Source: an uncultured Lachnospiraceae bacterium | GTDB taxonomy: Bacteria > Bacillota > Clostridia > Lachnospirales > Lachnospiraceae | NCBI GenBank assembly: GCA_910588405.1 | Contig: CAJUPT010000076.1 | Location: forward strand, 1 to 13,789 | DNA: 13,789 bases | Reading direction: 5' to 3' | In this document: positions 12,951 through 13,789 of the stretch, in pieces | How the letters are laid out: each line of letters opens with the position of its first letter | Position numbering within the stretch: position 1 is the first letter of the stretch | The notes under the pieces: generated by a model | What the model was told of the DNA's origin: nothing | The model's input: the letters and a program-made list of their open reading frames with translations, nothing else | The model's database searches: none | Program-made: the position numbers and the translations under genes

Positions 12951-13632
12951 CCGCACCCTCCATAATCCTGATCAGATAATCTTTTAACACCTCTGACTGA
13001 TATTCTTCCGGAATATCCGCACCATAAAAAATAGTTTCCAGTTCCTCCGCTGTCTCGGTACCGCTAATCCACATGTTAAGACTATTGCAGTATGTCGTGT
13101 GATAGGATACATGTTCCATAGCAGCCGTAACAATCTGCTGCATTTCCGCAGCGCTGTAATAGCGGCAGGGATGGCCGTCCTGGTGGTATTCCAGCCGATC
13201 GGCACCGGCGGCCAGCTGGGCTTGCTTGCCAAAGAGGTTGATCTGATCCTTTTCGGTAAGCGAAAAGTGCTCCGGCCCGTCTGTCAGTTGTACCGTAATA
13301 CCGGCATAGATGATCTGTTCGCAGGCCGCAGATACCTCTGCTTTTTTTGTAGCCTTCAGCTCCGTCAGTGTTGGCATATACGGTTCCACCGGTTTCGGCT
13401 CCTGATATACAGACCCATCGTTGGACAGAATCACGCCGTCATCCAGCGTCTTATATACGGTGGTATACCCTTCAATTTTGCCGTACACTGCCCCTGTTGC
13501 CGTCTGAAGCTGTATCAGGCTGGTATCCTCAGGGATTGCTCCGGAAGGATTTTTAATGGTACAGAAGTGGCCGGACACTCTGATTTGGCCGGACAGCTCC
13601 GTGCCATCCGGAAATTTCATGATTTCATTCAT
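12934..13632 (-). CDS. prophage tail-region protein, possibly DUF4376-like
   Basis: A 232-residue soluble protein in two parts. Residues about 1-80 are beta-rich (FPDGTELSGQIRVSGHF, later GAVYGKIEGYTTVYKTL). A proline-containing linker (EPKPVEPYMPTLTELK) then leads to a helical C-terminal domain of about 140 residues, with ITVQLTDGPEHFSLTEKDQ and the YYSAAEMQQIVTAAMEHV stretch. The C-terminal pattern resembles DUF4376-like proteins found between tail fibre and holin genes, but I am not certain of the family. The start is taken as ATG at 13632, with AAAGG about 9 bases upstream; the GTG at 13641 is too close to that site. It heads the visible lysis gene chain and overlaps the next gene. Confidence 0.7.
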   Translation of the reverse strand: MNEIMKFPDGTELSGQIRVSGHFCTIKNPSGAIPEDTSLIQLQTATGAVYGKIEGYTTVYKTLDDGVILSNDGSVYQEPKPVEPYMPTLTELKATKKAEVSAACEQIIYAGITVQLTDGPEHFSLTEKDQINLFGKQAQLAAGADRLEYHQDGHPCRYYSAAEMQQIVTAAMEHVSYHTTYCNSLNMWISGTETAEELETIFYGADIPEEYQSEVLKDYLIRIMEGADEAAV

Positions 13633-13672
13633 TTTTTTCACCCTTTCTTAAATAATTATAGTTATGTATATT

Positions 13673-13694
13673 AAAAAAGAGCCTTTATGGCCCT
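13673..13694 (-). terminator. rho-independent terminator upstream of the lysis gene chain
   Basis: On the minus strand AGGGCC (13689-13694) pairs with GGCTCT (13678-13683) around a 5-base loop, followed by six T's. It would end a late phage gene lying to the right. A perfect TATAAT (13655-13660, minus) 12 bases further on, with no clear -35 box, may restart transcription for the lysis genes. Confidence 0.65.
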
Positions 13695-13789
13695 GATTTT
13701 TCGATTTTTGATTCAAATATTCAGTTTTGCTCCATAATATAGTAATACAGAACTTGTAACCGGGCAATTAACCAATGTTGAAGGTACGA

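Noticed and set aside
13099..13674. 191-residue plus-strand frame at the right edge
   Set aside because: Antisense to the tail-region protein; no promoter or ribosome binding site of its own.
13696..13789. C-terminal end of a further phage gene at the right edge (minus strand)
   Set aside because: Three frames give different short ends (stops at about 13713, 13721 and 13768) and none can be preferred, so no partial gene is annotated. The terminator at 13673-13694 does imply one.

Overview
The window looks like chromosome from a Clostridia-type Firmicute, most likely a gut Lachnospiraceae. Ribosome binding sites are strong AGGAGG types, promoters are TTGACA/TATAAT types, and the families present (ECF sigma with a cysteine-bearing tail, DUF2461, MFS pump with TetR, NSS symporter, Amidoligase_2 with gamma-glutamylcyclotransferase, clostridial-type prophage lysis genes) fit that group. 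The taxon is inferred from style and gene content only.

Layout. (1) Positions 1-996 are a scar of mobile or accessory DNA: the end of an unrecognised protein, a 65-residue stump of a GHKL histidine kinase that has its own ribosome binding site, and minus-strand coding remnants split over three or four frames. (2) Positions 997-2547 hold a two-gene plus-strand unit, an ECF-like sigma factor followed by a DUF2461 protein. A convergent intergenic region rich in hairpins follows. (3) Positions 2713-5003 hold a TetR repressor and an MFS exporter on the minus strand. Three palindromes of the same ACATAC/GTATGT type sit on the tetR and exporter promoters, so this is a self-regulated efflux pair. (4) Positions 4975-7746 hold a plus-strand NSS-family sodium symporter with a 200-base leader, then a stand-alone GMP synthetase ATP-PPase (GuaA without its glutaminase domain). 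GuaA has its own promoter and a strong terminator.

(5) Positions 7747-10640 are a visibly AT-richer island just after guaA. It holds a small Cro/C1 regulator (minus), a divergent amidoligase followed by a gamma-glutamylcyclotransferase interrupted by one in-frame TAG, a second small Xre regulator with its own palindromic operators, and a small DUF6809-like protein. Amidoligase plus gamma-glutamylcyclotransferase is a recognised gene pair, thought to make and undo amide-linked modifications on peptides or small molecules. Here the second enzyme appears to be broken. (6) Positions 10644-13789 are the late lysis end of a prophage on the minus strand: a tail-associated protein, a PF06541-like membrane protein, a 36-residue membrane peptide, a holin and a bifunctional endolysin. 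Their starts and stops mostly overlap or lie very close.

The 3' end of guaA is a known integration site for mobile elements, and the island sits between guaA and the distal end of the phage late operon. A simple reading is that everything right of about 7700 is one integrated element, with the amidoligase cassette as cargo. No integrase or second attachment site is visible here, so that stays a hypothesis. No tRNA, rRNA, CRISPR array or complete insertion sequence was seen.
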